From Leuctra nigra (Eukaryota; Arthropoda; Insecta; Plecoptera; Leuctridae): a stretch of DNA of 64,000 nt. This document shows positions 37,419 through 47,165 of the stretch, one piece after another. Position 1 is the first letter of the stretch. The number at the start of each line of letters is the position of its first letter. The stretch spans positions 1 to 64,000 of the forward strand of contig CAKOGZ010000158.1 of the NCBI GenBank assembly GCA_934045905.1, given 5' to 3'. Position numbers and translations under genes: made by a program. The notes beneath the pieces are model-generated. The model was given only the letters and a program-made list of their open reading frames with translations. It was not told the origin of the DNA and ran no database searches.

Positions 37419-40400
37419 GTAAGGCTAAGTTACGAGTAATTCATTAGCATATTATACTCAAGCCAAATCTTTAATTGATCACCAAACTCTGTTAACGTCA
37501 GTAGGTACAGTAGGTACAAGTAGGAAGGGGGTAGGGGTATATTACCCCCCCTCCCACTACTCGAGCAGGCTAACCCTCCATTCACCATACAACATTGAGT
37601 TTAGTGTCAGAGAATCACTTAAAAACTGTTTAAATTCTTTATAAATGCCCTGCGGGGCAAAAATAGGGATTAGATTGTTGTAATTTGAGCAGTTTATCAT
37701 GCCAAAATTGATTGTAAAATGTTAATATTCGAAAAATGCCCTGCTTGGAGAGTTTTTTTAGTTTGTGTATTTTAGAGACCCAGAATCGCTTTTAAATGGT
37801 TTTAATCCTAAAAAACGCGCTCCGGGCTAACACTCGAGGCTTTGCCCCCCCCCCCCCCCAGGCCCCCCTTTTTGATCCCCCCATGATGAAGGTAGTTCCT
37901 ACGCGCCTGAGTAGGTACTTAAGGAGGGATCTCCAAGTTGAGATCTCCGAAAAAAAAAATTGTTGAAATTTACATTTTTTATTAATTTTTTCAACAATTC
38001 AACTATATTTTAATGTAAAAGATTCATCAAATGTCCTGTAACTTGCAACTCTCGACTTATATTGAGTTTTCAATTTGATGTCTCCAGAATATGAGGATAT
38101 TTTAACACAGGAGGTATAGCAAAATTATTTAGATTTTGGTTTCTAACTTTTAAAAACGCACATTAATGCACATAATATTAGTTTTTGGAAAAAATCTATA
38201 GGCTGCAAATAGTTAAAATCTTAAATTTAATAGGAAAATTACCGCGTTTTTTCAAAATGCCATGTTAAAGATAGGGCTAACTCAAATTTATAAAGTGATA
38301 TATCCTCGAAATTAGTTCAGCTTGACCACTTTTTCTTGCGTTTATATGATGCACAAGGAAATTATCTATTAATTAAGCATATTAATTCAGATATCTATAC
38401 GAGACGACATTTCAGGCATCCCCCCTTAAGTTTACAACGTCATTCAAGCAATGACATTGGTTGTTGTCATGGAAACATAGAACTAATCCACGTAGAGAAG
38501 ATTATCCGAGGTAGAGGACTAGAGTATCTACCATCACCACCCACCACCCTCTGTACAGGCGACAACGGCGTGCAGAGCTGCCGAGGTCGCTGCACAACGG
38601 ACTCCACCACCGACGCCGACCCGACGACGTATTGGGACGAGACGACGCTGGAGACGGACACGCCGGCGCCCGAGACGCCTGTCATCGTGCTCTGCGACTG
38701 TAGCGACAGCTGCTTGACGAGCGACGCGAACTGTTGCCAGGACTACGGGACGTTCTGTGTCGCACGTAAGACGATGACTTCTATACACCTTGACATTGCA
38801 GATCTCATGCGATATTCGCAGTGTTGGGACTTGTTGATATAAAATTATCTAGATAATTACCTAACAAGAAAATTATATTTTTATCTTTTATCTTATCTAG
38901 ATAATTATATAATTGGTTATCTTATCTTTATCTAGATAAAAAATATTGTTATCTATTGGTATTCTAGACATAAAAAATATAAATTCAAAATGCATTGAAC
39001 ATGCACGAACCTCAAATGTCAGATGATAAGAAAAGGGAAAATTATCTTCGTTTAGTCGTATTATAGTTGGCTTGTCTTGACGGCTCCATTTTTTTTTAAA
39101 AAAACTCGAGTTCCGAATTACAGATTCGAAAATAATTAAGGAACAGTAGTATTTGGTAAAAAATATGTATTTTTTATTGCAATTATCTAGACAATTATTT
39201 ATTATCTTTATCTCTTATCTAGATGATTTCTTGGAAAATTATCTATTAATTTATCTGGTTAATAGATTATTTTATTTTATTTTATCTGGTATAGTTGGTG
39301 GTTCGTCCACCCCATGACCTAACATTATGTTGGAATCTTGGCTTGATAAAAATACATTTTATCTGGATAAATTTTTGGCAGGATATCTTTATTTTTATCT
39401 AGATAAAAATGAAATGATCTAATCACAACACTGGATATTACATGTTGCATGATGTACCATTTTGATCCATCAAGACAATAATGGATTACATTACAGTTCC
39501 TTAATTTGTAATATATGGTTTGGAAATGCTCAAGGTACTCTTGGCTAACCTAAAAATTGTATTTGAACGAAAAGGATTGGCTGCAGGTGTTACCTTTTAA
39601 CAACCAATCCTATTTAATATCATTGGAATATGAGCTGACACTAGAGTTTGATAACGATATTTCCCATCACTTCTCCCTCATACATATGCATTTATAGGAA
39701 TAATATTTTTTATTTTTTATTTTTATTATTATTTATTAGTTAATTTATTAATGATTACCTAGAATTCAACCTTACATCAATATCAAACACATTTCTTTAC
39801 AATCCACTTTCTTTCATTTTTATAACAATGCAAGGACTGCAAGGACAACAATAAAAAAATTAAAACAACAATAATTCCACTGCCTACTTTGGCTGTTTCA
39901 TCCTCTAGACTGGCTATTCTATGAAGCAACCATGTCACCGTACTGTCTCAGCAAGTTAGCAACTTCATCGGATGATGCCATCAAATATTTTTCAGACAAT
40001 CCCTTTATTCGAATACCGTTTTTGGTTTGGCCAAGAGTACAAACGCATCGGTCTAGCTGAAAAAAATTATTGGTGCGTAGCTATCAAATTTCACGACATT
40101 ACTTACAACCAGTGTTGAATCCAGACATTTTTCTCGGGAGGGGCACTTGAATAGTTGGGGGTGGCATTTTTTTGGGGTACTTTTTTATGTTGGTGTTGGG
40201 CAAAGCAAAGCACAAAGCAATTATTATACGTAAAATATTTTGAAAAGTCACAGTGGAAAACAGGGGGTTCGGAGGCATAGCCCCGAGAAAATTTTTGATC
40301 AGGGTCATTCGTTTAGGTACAATTTTGAATCGCAGTGTATAGCTATTTTGGGGAATTATAAATTGCAAAATATCCAAAATATGGTCTGAGAGATTTAATA

Positions 40401-42298
40401 ATAGGTAAATTTATTGAACCTATCAGGATATGCATGTCCGGGGCGCATAGCCCCGGAAATTTTTTGGAATTTTTATTCAATTCTAACCGTTTTGGAAGGT
40501 TTTTGACATGATCCGTCTATTTTTACGTGTTTTTTTCACATATTATTTTGAAGGTATTTTGAATAGGTATTTGTGCCGGGGGGGGGGCACATGCATACCT
40601 CGAGGGGGGGGGGGGGGGGTGAAGGGGGGCACTGCCCCCCCCCCCCCCCCCCCCCCCCGAGGTATGCCTGGATTCAACACTGCTTACAACTGTGTTATGT
40701 CAAAAGTGACATCGCAAACATAATTCAGGCCTAAAAGCAAAATGCAATATTTTCGATAACACCTTGTGGTTTTTGAGGGGTCAATTATCTTTCTTGAAGA
40801 ACTTCAAAATTCCTGTTAGACTGCCGAAACCAACGTCAATAATAGTTGCAAAAACGCTCGCTGTTTCGTATCACTAACCGAATTGTAATACTTTCAGCCA
40901 AAACGCCAACAACGCTCTCCCCGTTCATTCTCCGAACCATAACCAGCATCCACGTTGCGCCACCGCTCCCAACCCTGCCGCCCCACCCCAACTCCCTGAC
41001 CACGCCGGCACCGGACGTCAGCAGCACGAACACCCCCGTCGGTACAGAACTACCAACATCAGCTCCGGACACGACCCAAGAGGCCACCACGAAGACTGTC
41101 CCGGACACGACTGTTCGAGTAGAAGAAACTACAACAAGAGTCGTCGAAGTACCAACCACGGCCAAGACTACGGAAAGAACAAACCCAACGACTGTAAGGA
41201 CAACGACGACTACAGAGGTCACGCGCCGAACTGAACCGACAACTCAGACAACCAAGGTCACTGTGGTGCCGACAAAGAAGAGTACTGTTAAGCCGACATC
41301 TAGGACTACAGTAACCATGATGACGACGCCAAGGACTAAATTGACCACGACGGCTGTTAAGACGACGCCGAGGACTACATTGACCACGACGGCTGTTAAG
41401 ACGACGCCGAGGACTACATTGACCACGACGGTTGTTAAGACGACGCCAAGGACTACATTGACCACGACGGCTGTTAAGACGACGCCAAGGACTACGTTAC
41501 CGTCGACAACTGCTGTGCCTCGGACGAAGAAGACGAAGAAGGTGAAGACGTCGACTACGTCACTGCCCACGACGACGAGGTTGATAACGACGCCGACGCT
41601 GCCGCCGACGACGACGACCATGGCAAAGACACTGGGGACGACGCCGGGTAAGACGCCGTTAACAAGTACGAGATTGCCGAAGAAGAAGACGCCCAAGACG
41701 ACGAGACCGAGCCCGAATCTCATCGATAAAGGATATGGTCCTAAAGAAGAAGGTAGATATCGATATTTTCTATTAATTTAAACTGCAACTGATTCTCAAT
41801 ATTAATAATGTATTGCAAATCATTTTCTATTTTAAATTATATTGAAATTTTCTGTTCAATAGGTTCAATAGACGAAATATGGTGTATACGCCCGTATACA
41901 GCGTATACCCCAACAATTTATGGATACGCACAGGTCAAAAACAATTTTTAGGTATACGGCGTATACCCGCAAATACCCTCGAGTACACCACTGAAATCCA
42001 CGTTATATTCTCTTTTTATTAAATAGTCCTCTTTTCTCCAGGGCATGAGAAGGCCCAGCTGACGGCCACCCCCGCTAGCTGGACGAGCACCCCCGCAGTT
42101 GTCGGCCTCGTCGCCGGCGTCGTCCTCGTGCTCCTGGTGGGGGCGGCGGCGGCGATCATCGTGCGTCGTCGCCGATCAGCGTCAACCTCTCATCGCGGTC
42201 GTCACATGGCCGACGACTCCGACGTCCGCTTCCTCACCGCCGAGGAGGTGCTGGACTTCAGTCTGGCGCGGCCAAGGGACGACGATGATGGCTTGTGA
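37292..42298 (+). CDS. MAM / somatomedin-B-like / mucin / transmembrane protein, 3' part (four exons)
   Basis: Exons 37292-37418, 38559-38765, 40898-41752 and 42042-42298 join in one frame (1,446 nt, 481 residues plus TGA). The three introns between them are all phase 1, the usual phase for shuffled extracellular modules. In order the fragment has the last strands of a MAM domain, an 8-Cys somatomedin-B-like module, a long Thr/Pro/Lys-rich stalk likely to be O-glycosylated, a transmembrane helix (about residues 415-437) followed by RRRR, and a 44-residue acidic cytoplasmic tail. It should therefore be a type I cell-surface protein. The start, signal peptide and most of the MAM domain are missing: no upstream exon is recognisable between the satellite and 37292. 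Exons are GC-rich in AT-rich introns. No ortholog is identified by name, so I give no symbol. Confidence 0.8.
37518..37910. mobile_element. G/C-run-bearing insertion flanked by GTAGGTAC
   Basis: The octamer GTAGGTAC lies immediately left (37510-37517, with another copy at 37501-37508) and right (37911-37918) of a 393-bp segment holding G and C homopolymer runs, including a run of about 16 C at 37846-37860. An 8-bp duplication would fit a hAT insertion, but I see no convincing terminal inverted repeat. Phrases such as GAGGCTTTGCCCC resemble GGCATAGCCCCG in the element at 40110-40682. Confidence 0.4.
37985..38240 (+). repeat. diverged relic of the 62669-63859 hAT interior
   Basis: Segments TTCAACTATATTT, AAAAGATT, TTGCAACTC and TCTAACTTTTAAAAA occur in the same order and similar spacing as at 62953-63131 inside the hAT element. 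This is an older, internally preserved copy lying in the first visible intron of the MAM-domain gene. No ends could be defined. Confidence 0.5.
38559..38765 (+). CDS. exon with somatomedin-B-like module
   Basis: A 207-nt exon, symmetrical 1-1 phase, bounded by CTCTGTACAG and GTAAGA. It encodes SCRGRC, then a Thr/Asp/Glu-rich insert of about 35 residues, then LCDCSDSCLTSDANCCQDY and a final Cys. Eight cysteines with the CxC...CC...C spacing and the Asp-Cys-Cys-x-Asp-Tyr core are those of the somatomedin B fold. The insert between the second and third Cys is longer than usual. SMB modules generally mediate protein contacts at the cell surface or in matrix. Confidence 0.8.
38819..39433. mobile_element. 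hAT-type MITE rich in TTATCTAGATAA palindromes
   Basis: The left end CAGTGTTGGGACTTG (from 38819) and right end CAACACTG (to 39433) form a short terminal inverted repeat of hAT type. Flanks are GATATTCG on the left and GATATTAC on the right, a decayed 8-bp target duplication with the first six bases identical. Inside, both halves are studded with TTATCTAGATAA-type palindromes. There is no transposase coding. It lies in a phase-1 intron of the MAM-domain gene, starting 53 bp after the donor. Confidence 0.75.
39434..40109. other. intronic AT-rich sequence
   Basis: Part of the intron 38766-40897. Low-complexity T/A runs occur near 39700-39760. No further exon or element could be identified. Confidence 0.4.
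40110..40682. mobile_element. hAT-type MITE with perfect 8-bp target duplication
   Basis: The terminal inverted repeat is CAGTGTTGAATCCAGACAT on the left, and the same sequence with CAGGCAT at its end on the right, read inverted. The octamer CTTACAAC occurs immediately outside both ends (40102-40109 and 40683-40690) without mismatch. The 573-bp body has two GGCATAGCCCCG-like stretches and long G and C runs (about 40600-40660) that could pair. No transposase is encoded. Confidence 0.9.
40898..41752 (+). CDS. exon with Thr/Pro-rich mucin-like stalk
   Basis: An 855-nt exon, phase 1 at both sides, from acceptor ATACTTTCAG to donor GTAGAT. About 285 residues are dominated by Thr, with Pro, Lys, Arg, Ser and Val, and there is no Cys: an extended O-glycosylation stalk. 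From 41323 a 39-bp minisatellite encodes five 13-residue repeats of the type TTPRTTLTTTAVK. The many basic residues are unusual for a mucin. The Val-rich reading on the other strand is only the complement of ACN codons. Confidence 0.85.
41877..41993. mobile_element. small palindromic MITE in the last intron
   Basis: Ends read TATGGTGTATACGC on the left and, inverted, CAGTGGTGTACTCG on the right. Inside are GTATACGCCCGTATAC and GTATACGGCGTATAC. The length is about 117 bp and it lies wholly within the intron 41753-42041. No clear target duplication was found. Confidence 0.55.
42042..42298 (+). CDS. last exon: transmembrane helix and acidic tail
   Basis: Acceptor CCTCTTTTCTCCAG; the exon ends in TGA at 42296-42298. 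It encodes a short Thr-rich juxtamembrane part, the helix AVVGLVAGVVLVLLVGAAAA and following hydrophobic residues, a RRRR stop-transfer signal, then an acidic tail ending in DDDDGL. The exon is strongly GC-rich. Read-through of the DNA after the stop repeats GATGATGGCTTGTGAGG-like units three times, showing local slippage at the 3' end of the coding region. Confidence 0.85.
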
Positions 42299-42455
42299 GG
42301 AGGGCGATGATGGCTTCTTGTGAGGGGGGCGATGATTACTTGTGAGGAGGGTGATGATGGCTTGAGAAGTGGACGACGTCTCAAAGTCGCATTTGATAGA
42401 GATATGTTTTGTTAAGAGTCTATAATACTTTATGAAATCCATGTTTTATGAAGCA

Positions 42456-43003
42456 CAAAAAGGCGGCCCTACTTTTTTCTAAACGGCTTTACCGATTGTC
42501 TTCAAATTTTCACAGGTTATAGATCAAGAGTAGATCTGTGTCTCTACAGTTTGTTCAAATCTTCTGTACAATGATTATGGTGGTGAAGATGGCAACGAAA
42601 ATGATGTACTACGCTAGAACCAACACAACAAAATGAAAATCAGCTAGAACTAGGTGGCACATTCAAGTTAGCGGATTTTATTTGGAAAGTTTCGGTTGGC
42701 ACAGTGTAAATTCAGATGTAAGGTCTGAATGGTGCTGCTTATTTACACCCTAACGGCGTTGTAAGCGTAAATTGAACAGCCTGTAGTGGCCCCAAAGTTT
42801 TATTTTTTGTTCAGTTATTTCAGGGCAGAGGTGCCAAAAAGACACATATATTGCCCATATTAGCATCTCCTCAAAATGAGAAAAAACATTTTTGTATTAT
42901 TTTTTGAATCACGAGAGGCACAGATATACTCTTAATCTCTATGGTGTTAAATTTTGAAGACAATCGGCCAAGCCGTTAAGAAAAAAGTAGGGCCGCCTTT
43001 TTA
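42456..43003. mobile_element. foldback MITE downstream of the MAM gene
   Basis: AAAAAGGCGGCCCTACTTTT at the left and its inverted counterpart at the right (AAAAGTAGGGCCGCCTTTTT, ending about 43003) bracket about 548 bp. The inverted similarity continues inward (ACGGCTT...GATTGTCTTCAAA). It begins 158 bp after the stop codon and may be transcribed in the 3' UTR. Confidence 0.75.
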
Positions 43004-43395
43004 TAGTTTTCTGTAGTTTTCAATATTTGAATTAAAATAACCTACTTCACAGCAGTAAATGCAACATGCAACACAATGATTAAATGTCACAAATGTCACG
43101 TACAACCAATTTTTAGGATGTTTTTACCCGATTCGAAAATGTTTGCGAGTATTAACGACTCTTAACCAGGCGCTGTTCAAATTAATTTAAACTGTATTAA
43201 GGAGTACCTAAGTTTATTTAAAAATATAATTTTTTTATTCATATTATAATAATGATAATAATAATTTAGCATTATGTAGGTATACTTTCATTCGCACAAT
43301 GTCAGGTTACGGAAATATAACACAATGTTTTTGATGTTATTATTTGAATAATTCCTAGGACGTTATATTTGTAACACACATTATAATTAAGTTTC

Positions 43396-43401
43396 AATAA
43401 A
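43396..43401 (+). terminator. possible polyadenylation signal
   Basis: AATAAA within AT-rich DNA, with further AATAAA matches over the next 80 bases. It could serve the MAM-domain gene, but the site is 1.1 kb after its stop and beyond a MITE. Confidence 0.25.
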
Positions 43402-43975
43402 TGATTTCAAGTGTTAATAATTATGTATTAAAAATATGAATGAATAAATCGAACAAATATTATTACAATTCAATAAAACATTATGACAATCTTATAAAAA
43501 TCCTTTACTATTAATGCACAGTTTCAACAATGGAGCTCTGAAATTGCGTTACGATAGACCTCTATAGAAATCGTCATTTTAGCCCAATTTTAATCAAACC
43601 CGGACTTTTCCTGTAGATAATTTCGAGCCAAATAAAGTGCACACAATTTCAATCGAATCCGTTGAGTATTTCGAGAGATATTAAAAGAAACCCAAATTTG
43701 CATCGAAAAACGTAATTTTTTCGAAACTTTAGAACTATAGGAAGCCGTGAAATATTTTATTAGGCAGTGAAGAAAATAGGTTTACTTAGTAAACCTTGAC
43801 TTTACAACCAGGGGCAAAACAATATTTCATGTGAATAAATGCAGACATCTTGGGGTGGGTTTGGGGGGGGGGGGGGGGGCAGGGAACATTTCTGGCCAGA
43901 GAGTAATATTGTTACCTTCTTATGGACTTGGATTAATTCCAATTCTACGTTTATTATTTGATCTACAGGGCTAGG
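43402..43975. other. AT-rich intergenic DNA with a 17-bp G run
   Basis: No gene is recognisable. A homopolymer of G lies at 43863-43879. Confidence 0.4.
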
Positions 43976-44337
43976 ATGTTTAGGACCTATGAAACGTACA
44001 AAAAGGCAGGCAAATAGTACCTTAAAACTATTAAAAAAAGGACCATAAAGTCCCGAAAAAGGACCAATGAAATTTTATGCTTTGTAATATTTTCAAGTTA
44101 CAACAATTGTGAAAGACATATTTGATATTATTTTCCCCAATAATTTAAGAAAAAGGATTAAAAGACATTCAAATAGCAAATAAAAGGACTAAATTCATAC
44201 ACATTGAGATAAAGGCATTTTCAGGCAAAATAAAACACTTATATTTGAAATCAGGAACACATGAAACATATTTATGTATCAATATTAAACATGGCTAAAC
44301 AAAAAATTAAAAGGGATGTCCTAACATCCCAGCTCTG
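43976..44337. mobile_element. TIR element of hAT-like terminus
   Basis: Left end CAGGGCTAGGATGTTTAGGA and the inverse of the right end, CAGAGCTGGGATGTTAGGAC, form a 20-bp inverted repeat. The body is 362 bp and A-rich. Flanking octamers (TTGATCTA, ATATTACT) do not match, so the target duplication is lost or the ends are slightly misplaced. Confidence 0.6.
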
Positions 44338-44841
44338 ATATTACTATAGACAAGGATCAATCAAGGACATATCTTTTCCGCCTGACTTCACAACTTCCCA
44401 TTTTATCAAAAGATTTTAGTGTGTATGCACCTACTATAATTTATTTTATGTATTATGAATCGAAATGATGCAGAATCTTTCATTGATGTGTTGATGTAAG
44501 TAGAGATGCGAACGATTAAATAATCAGGATAAGGTATGAAGTGGAAGCCTGCATAAAATCGCGTAGGTTTCTACTATAGCCTCTCGCAACCTGGAATTTC
44601 AAAGTAATTTTTGAAGTTATTACATACAAAGTATAAATACACTTAGATATTACATCTCAATACCGTTTTTCTTTCATTATTTTGTGCATAGGCATTTGTT
44701 ATACAATTTTATTATTGACTACCCATATTTGCTTTAATTAAAATATCTGAAACATTGAAAAAATTATATAACGCATTATATAACAAATTATATAACATAT
44801 AACGCAGCTTATATTGGAACACAGCCGCTGCACTGTGAACT
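44338..44841. other. AT-rich intergenic DNA
   Basis: I see no gene, repeat or RNA signature here. Confidence 0.4.
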
Positions 44842-44995
44842 GCCTCGATAGCTCAGCTGGTAGAGCATCTGACTGGATATAGGAAGGTCGTGGGTTCGAG
44901 TCCCACTCGAGGAAAATCTTTTCACATTGCAGTTGGTATTTATTAACATTCACCTAACTGAGGGATTCAGTAAAAATCATATTTCATTTACTGAT
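44842..44995 (+). repeat. tRNA-derived SINE with intact pol III boxes
   Basis: Bases 44842-44914 fold like a tRNA: acceptor stem GCCTCGA/TCGAGGA with one mismatch, D arm GCTC/GAGC, anticodon stem TCTGA/TAGGA with one mismatch, and a perfect T arm GTGGG/CCCAC. A box TAGCTCAGCTGG and B box GGTTCGAGTCC are consensus. The loop CTGGATA would give anticodon GGA (Ser) without the long variable arm Ser tRNAs require, and the tail AAATCTTTTCACATTGCAG is shared with 33362-33480. I therefore call it a SINE, not a functional tRNA. Confidence 0.7.
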
Positions 44996-45264
44996 TCTTA
45001 TTTTGGAACTTAAAGATTCGATCAAATTGTCATACTTTATTCTGTCATATATTTCAAGTATTATACAAATGATATTAATTCTATATTCCATGCATCTGAA
45101 ATTCTTGCGCTCATTTTTCATTGTTCATTTTTCATTGTATTTATTTATATACAATTTTTTTGAGCATGCTTAAAATGTTTTACTAATATTAAGCGGTTTA
45201 CAGTATATTTAAATATTTGCCAAATGGTTACTTACACGTTTTCTTTGTTTCTTATTTATGTGTT

Positions 45265-45353
45265 CAGTGAGATTCAGAAGAAAGCGGTCGGAGTGCCCTG
45301 TGCACACTGCCTGGCACAGGGGCACTATGACCGCTTTCTTCTGAATCTCACTG
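45265..45353. ncRNA. 89-nt near-perfect hairpin
   Basis: CAGTGAGATTCAGAAGAAAG with five more bases pairs perfectly with its inverted copy ending at 45353 (25 bp). After a 2-base mismatch the stem continues (AGTGCCC, TGTGC) to a 10-base loop, ACACTGCCTG, about 43 bp of stem in all. It could be a short palindromic MITE or a precursor of small RNAs. The lack of bulges is more like endo-siRNA or hairpin RNA than an animal microRNA. Transcription is not shown. Confidence 0.5.
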
Positions 45354-45800
45354 TACATACACTACATGGGCATTGGCTTTAGTGAACCTTCCACATATTT
45401 TTTATAATAGGATGGGAAAGAAAATTGTCACGAGAAGACAATCCCTTGCCAGCATAAGAGTATTTTAATGTTTTAATTTTAATGTTGTTCCATCTTCTAT
45501 CTAGTGGAGCGGTCGCTCCACGCCAGCCAAGTCGTACGGCGCGCGCACACTCTCATATAAAGGCTGGAGCAAACCCACTTTTACTGTAAGCATCAAAGTG
45601 GCATTTTCGGCCTACTGGATCTTAAAATTGAGAAATCTCACATTGTTGCGAAATATCTTAATTTCGAGCTATGGCCCACCCTACAACATAAACCAAATTT
45701 GGGAACAATAGGTTACGCCCTTTGCGCGCTAGAGGGCCGTGAAAACAGTGTTTTAGGGCGGTTTTCATAATAATAATCTTAGTAGTAGTAGGCTGGAGCT
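45354..45800. other. intergenic DNA without a gene
   Basis: A short perfect hairpin GTGGAGC-GGTC-GCTCCAC lies at 45504-45521. No ORF with family features was found. Confidence 0.4.
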
Positions 45801-46433
45801 AAAATCCGGTAAACAGGCCACAGCCTAAACGGCTGAACCGATTGATCTCACATTTTTACCACGTGTGCACTTTTGGCGTCTGATTTAACCTTCTCCCCAT
45901 GACTTTTTTGTGCCGCCATTTTGAAACCGGAAGTGGCATCATATCTCGACAACCGCTGGACCGATTGGAACGAAATTTGCGCCAAACGATTCAGACGGTC
46001 ATCTATATGCATTATCAGTAGCAAAATACTAAAAATTATGTTAACGAAACAGGAAATGACGTAATGAAATTTGAAATACATCTATTGGCATTTTGGCAAC
46101 AAAGGTTGATCCTATTATTTTGATATTTATGTAACGTATGTACTTTTGACATCTCATTTGAATTGTTATAAAACCAACCGGAAGACGCCATTTTGAAACC
46201 GGAAGTGACATCATGTCTCAAAAACGGTTAAACAGATTAGAACAAAACCAGCGCTAAACGATTTAGACAGTCAACTTTATGTAATCAGTAATATTTGATG
46301 ATTCAAATATCGAAACCGGAAATGACGTCACACATTTTATGACCTATACCGGAAATGACGTCATAAATATGCTAAATGACGCTAAATTCACCACTTTATA
46401 CTTTAAAATAGATATAAGTAAACGTACTTTGTA
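45800..46433. repeat. diverged copies of the CCGGAAGTGACGTCA-type repeat
   Basis: Four degraded versions of the core found in the neighbouring 118-bp array occur here: CCGGAAGTGGCATCAT (45927), CCGGAAGTGACATCAT (46199), CCGGAAATGACGTCAC (46316) and CCGGAAATGACGTCAT (46349). Most are accompanied by a GCCGCCATTTT lead-in or an ACCGATT follow-on. Together they suggest an older repeat from which the tandem array expanded. Confidence 0.65.
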
Positions 46434-47007
46434 AATAATTATAAATTCAAGGTTGCAGTGTTCTCGGCGGCCATTTTTAAAACCGGAAGTGACGTCATAT
46501 ATCGTAAACGGTTGTACCGATTGCAACCTAAGTTTGGAAATGTGTTGGACTAATAATTATGAATTCAAGACGACATTATTTTCGGCCGCCATTGTTAAAA
46601 CCGGAAGTGACGTCAAATATCGAAAATGGCTGTACCGATTGCAATCAAATTTTGGAAATGTGTTGTACTAATAATTATGAATTCAAGACGACATTATTTT
46701 CGGCCGCCATTGTTAAAACCGGAAGTGACGTCATATATCGAAAATGGCTGTACCGATTGCAACCAAATTTTGGAAATGTGTTGTACTAATAATTATGAAT
46801 TCAAGACGACATTATTTTCGGCCGCCATTGTTAAAACCGGAAGTGACGTCATATATCAAAAACGGCTGTACCGATTGCAACCAAATTTTGGAAATGTGTA
46901 GGAGTAATAATTATGAATTCAAGACGACATTATTTTCGGCCGCCATTGCTAAAACCGGAAGTGACGTCATATATCGAAAACGGCTGGACCGATTGTAACG
47001 AAACTTA
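46434..47007. repeat. 118-bp tandem repeat, about five units
   Basis: The core CCGGAAGTGACGTCA starts at 46483, 46601, 46719, 46837 and 46955, exactly 118 bp apart. Units also share GAATTCAAGACGACATTATT, GGCCGCCATTG and TGTACCGATTGCAACCAAA. The first unit and the last part are the most diverged. Short ORFs found in several frames are products of the repeat and are not coding. Confidence 0.95.
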
Positions 47008-47165
47008 AAGCTATTCTTCTTGGATAATTATTTTAATCTTATATACCAAACGCAACTTTTCTAAGTATCCAAATCGGCATAGGCGTATTTTTTTAAAGAA
47101 ATAAGTTCTTGCACGGACACAAGCTGTGCTACAAGCTGTATGAATAAACTAACAAAAGAAGTGAT

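Noticed and set aside
41244..41723. Val-rich hydrophobic protein on the minus strand
   Set aside because: It is the complement of Thr (ACN) codons of the mucin exon; the + strand is part of a consistent spliced gene.
42182..42442. Minus-strand ORFs over the last exon and its 3' flank
   Set aside because: They derive from the GATGATGGCTTGTGAGG slippage repeat and the complement of the transmembrane exon.
44842..44914. Functional tRNA gene
   Set aside because: Mismatches in the acceptor and anticodon stems, an anticodon GGA without the Ser long arm, and a tail shared with another copy indicate a SINE.
44738..44953. Minus-strand 71-codon ORF containing DSNPRP
   Set aside because: This peptide string is the familiar fortuitous translation of tRNA B-box sequence.
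46453..46998. Overlapping short ORFs with shared peptides
   Set aside because: They are frames of the 118-bp tandem repeat.
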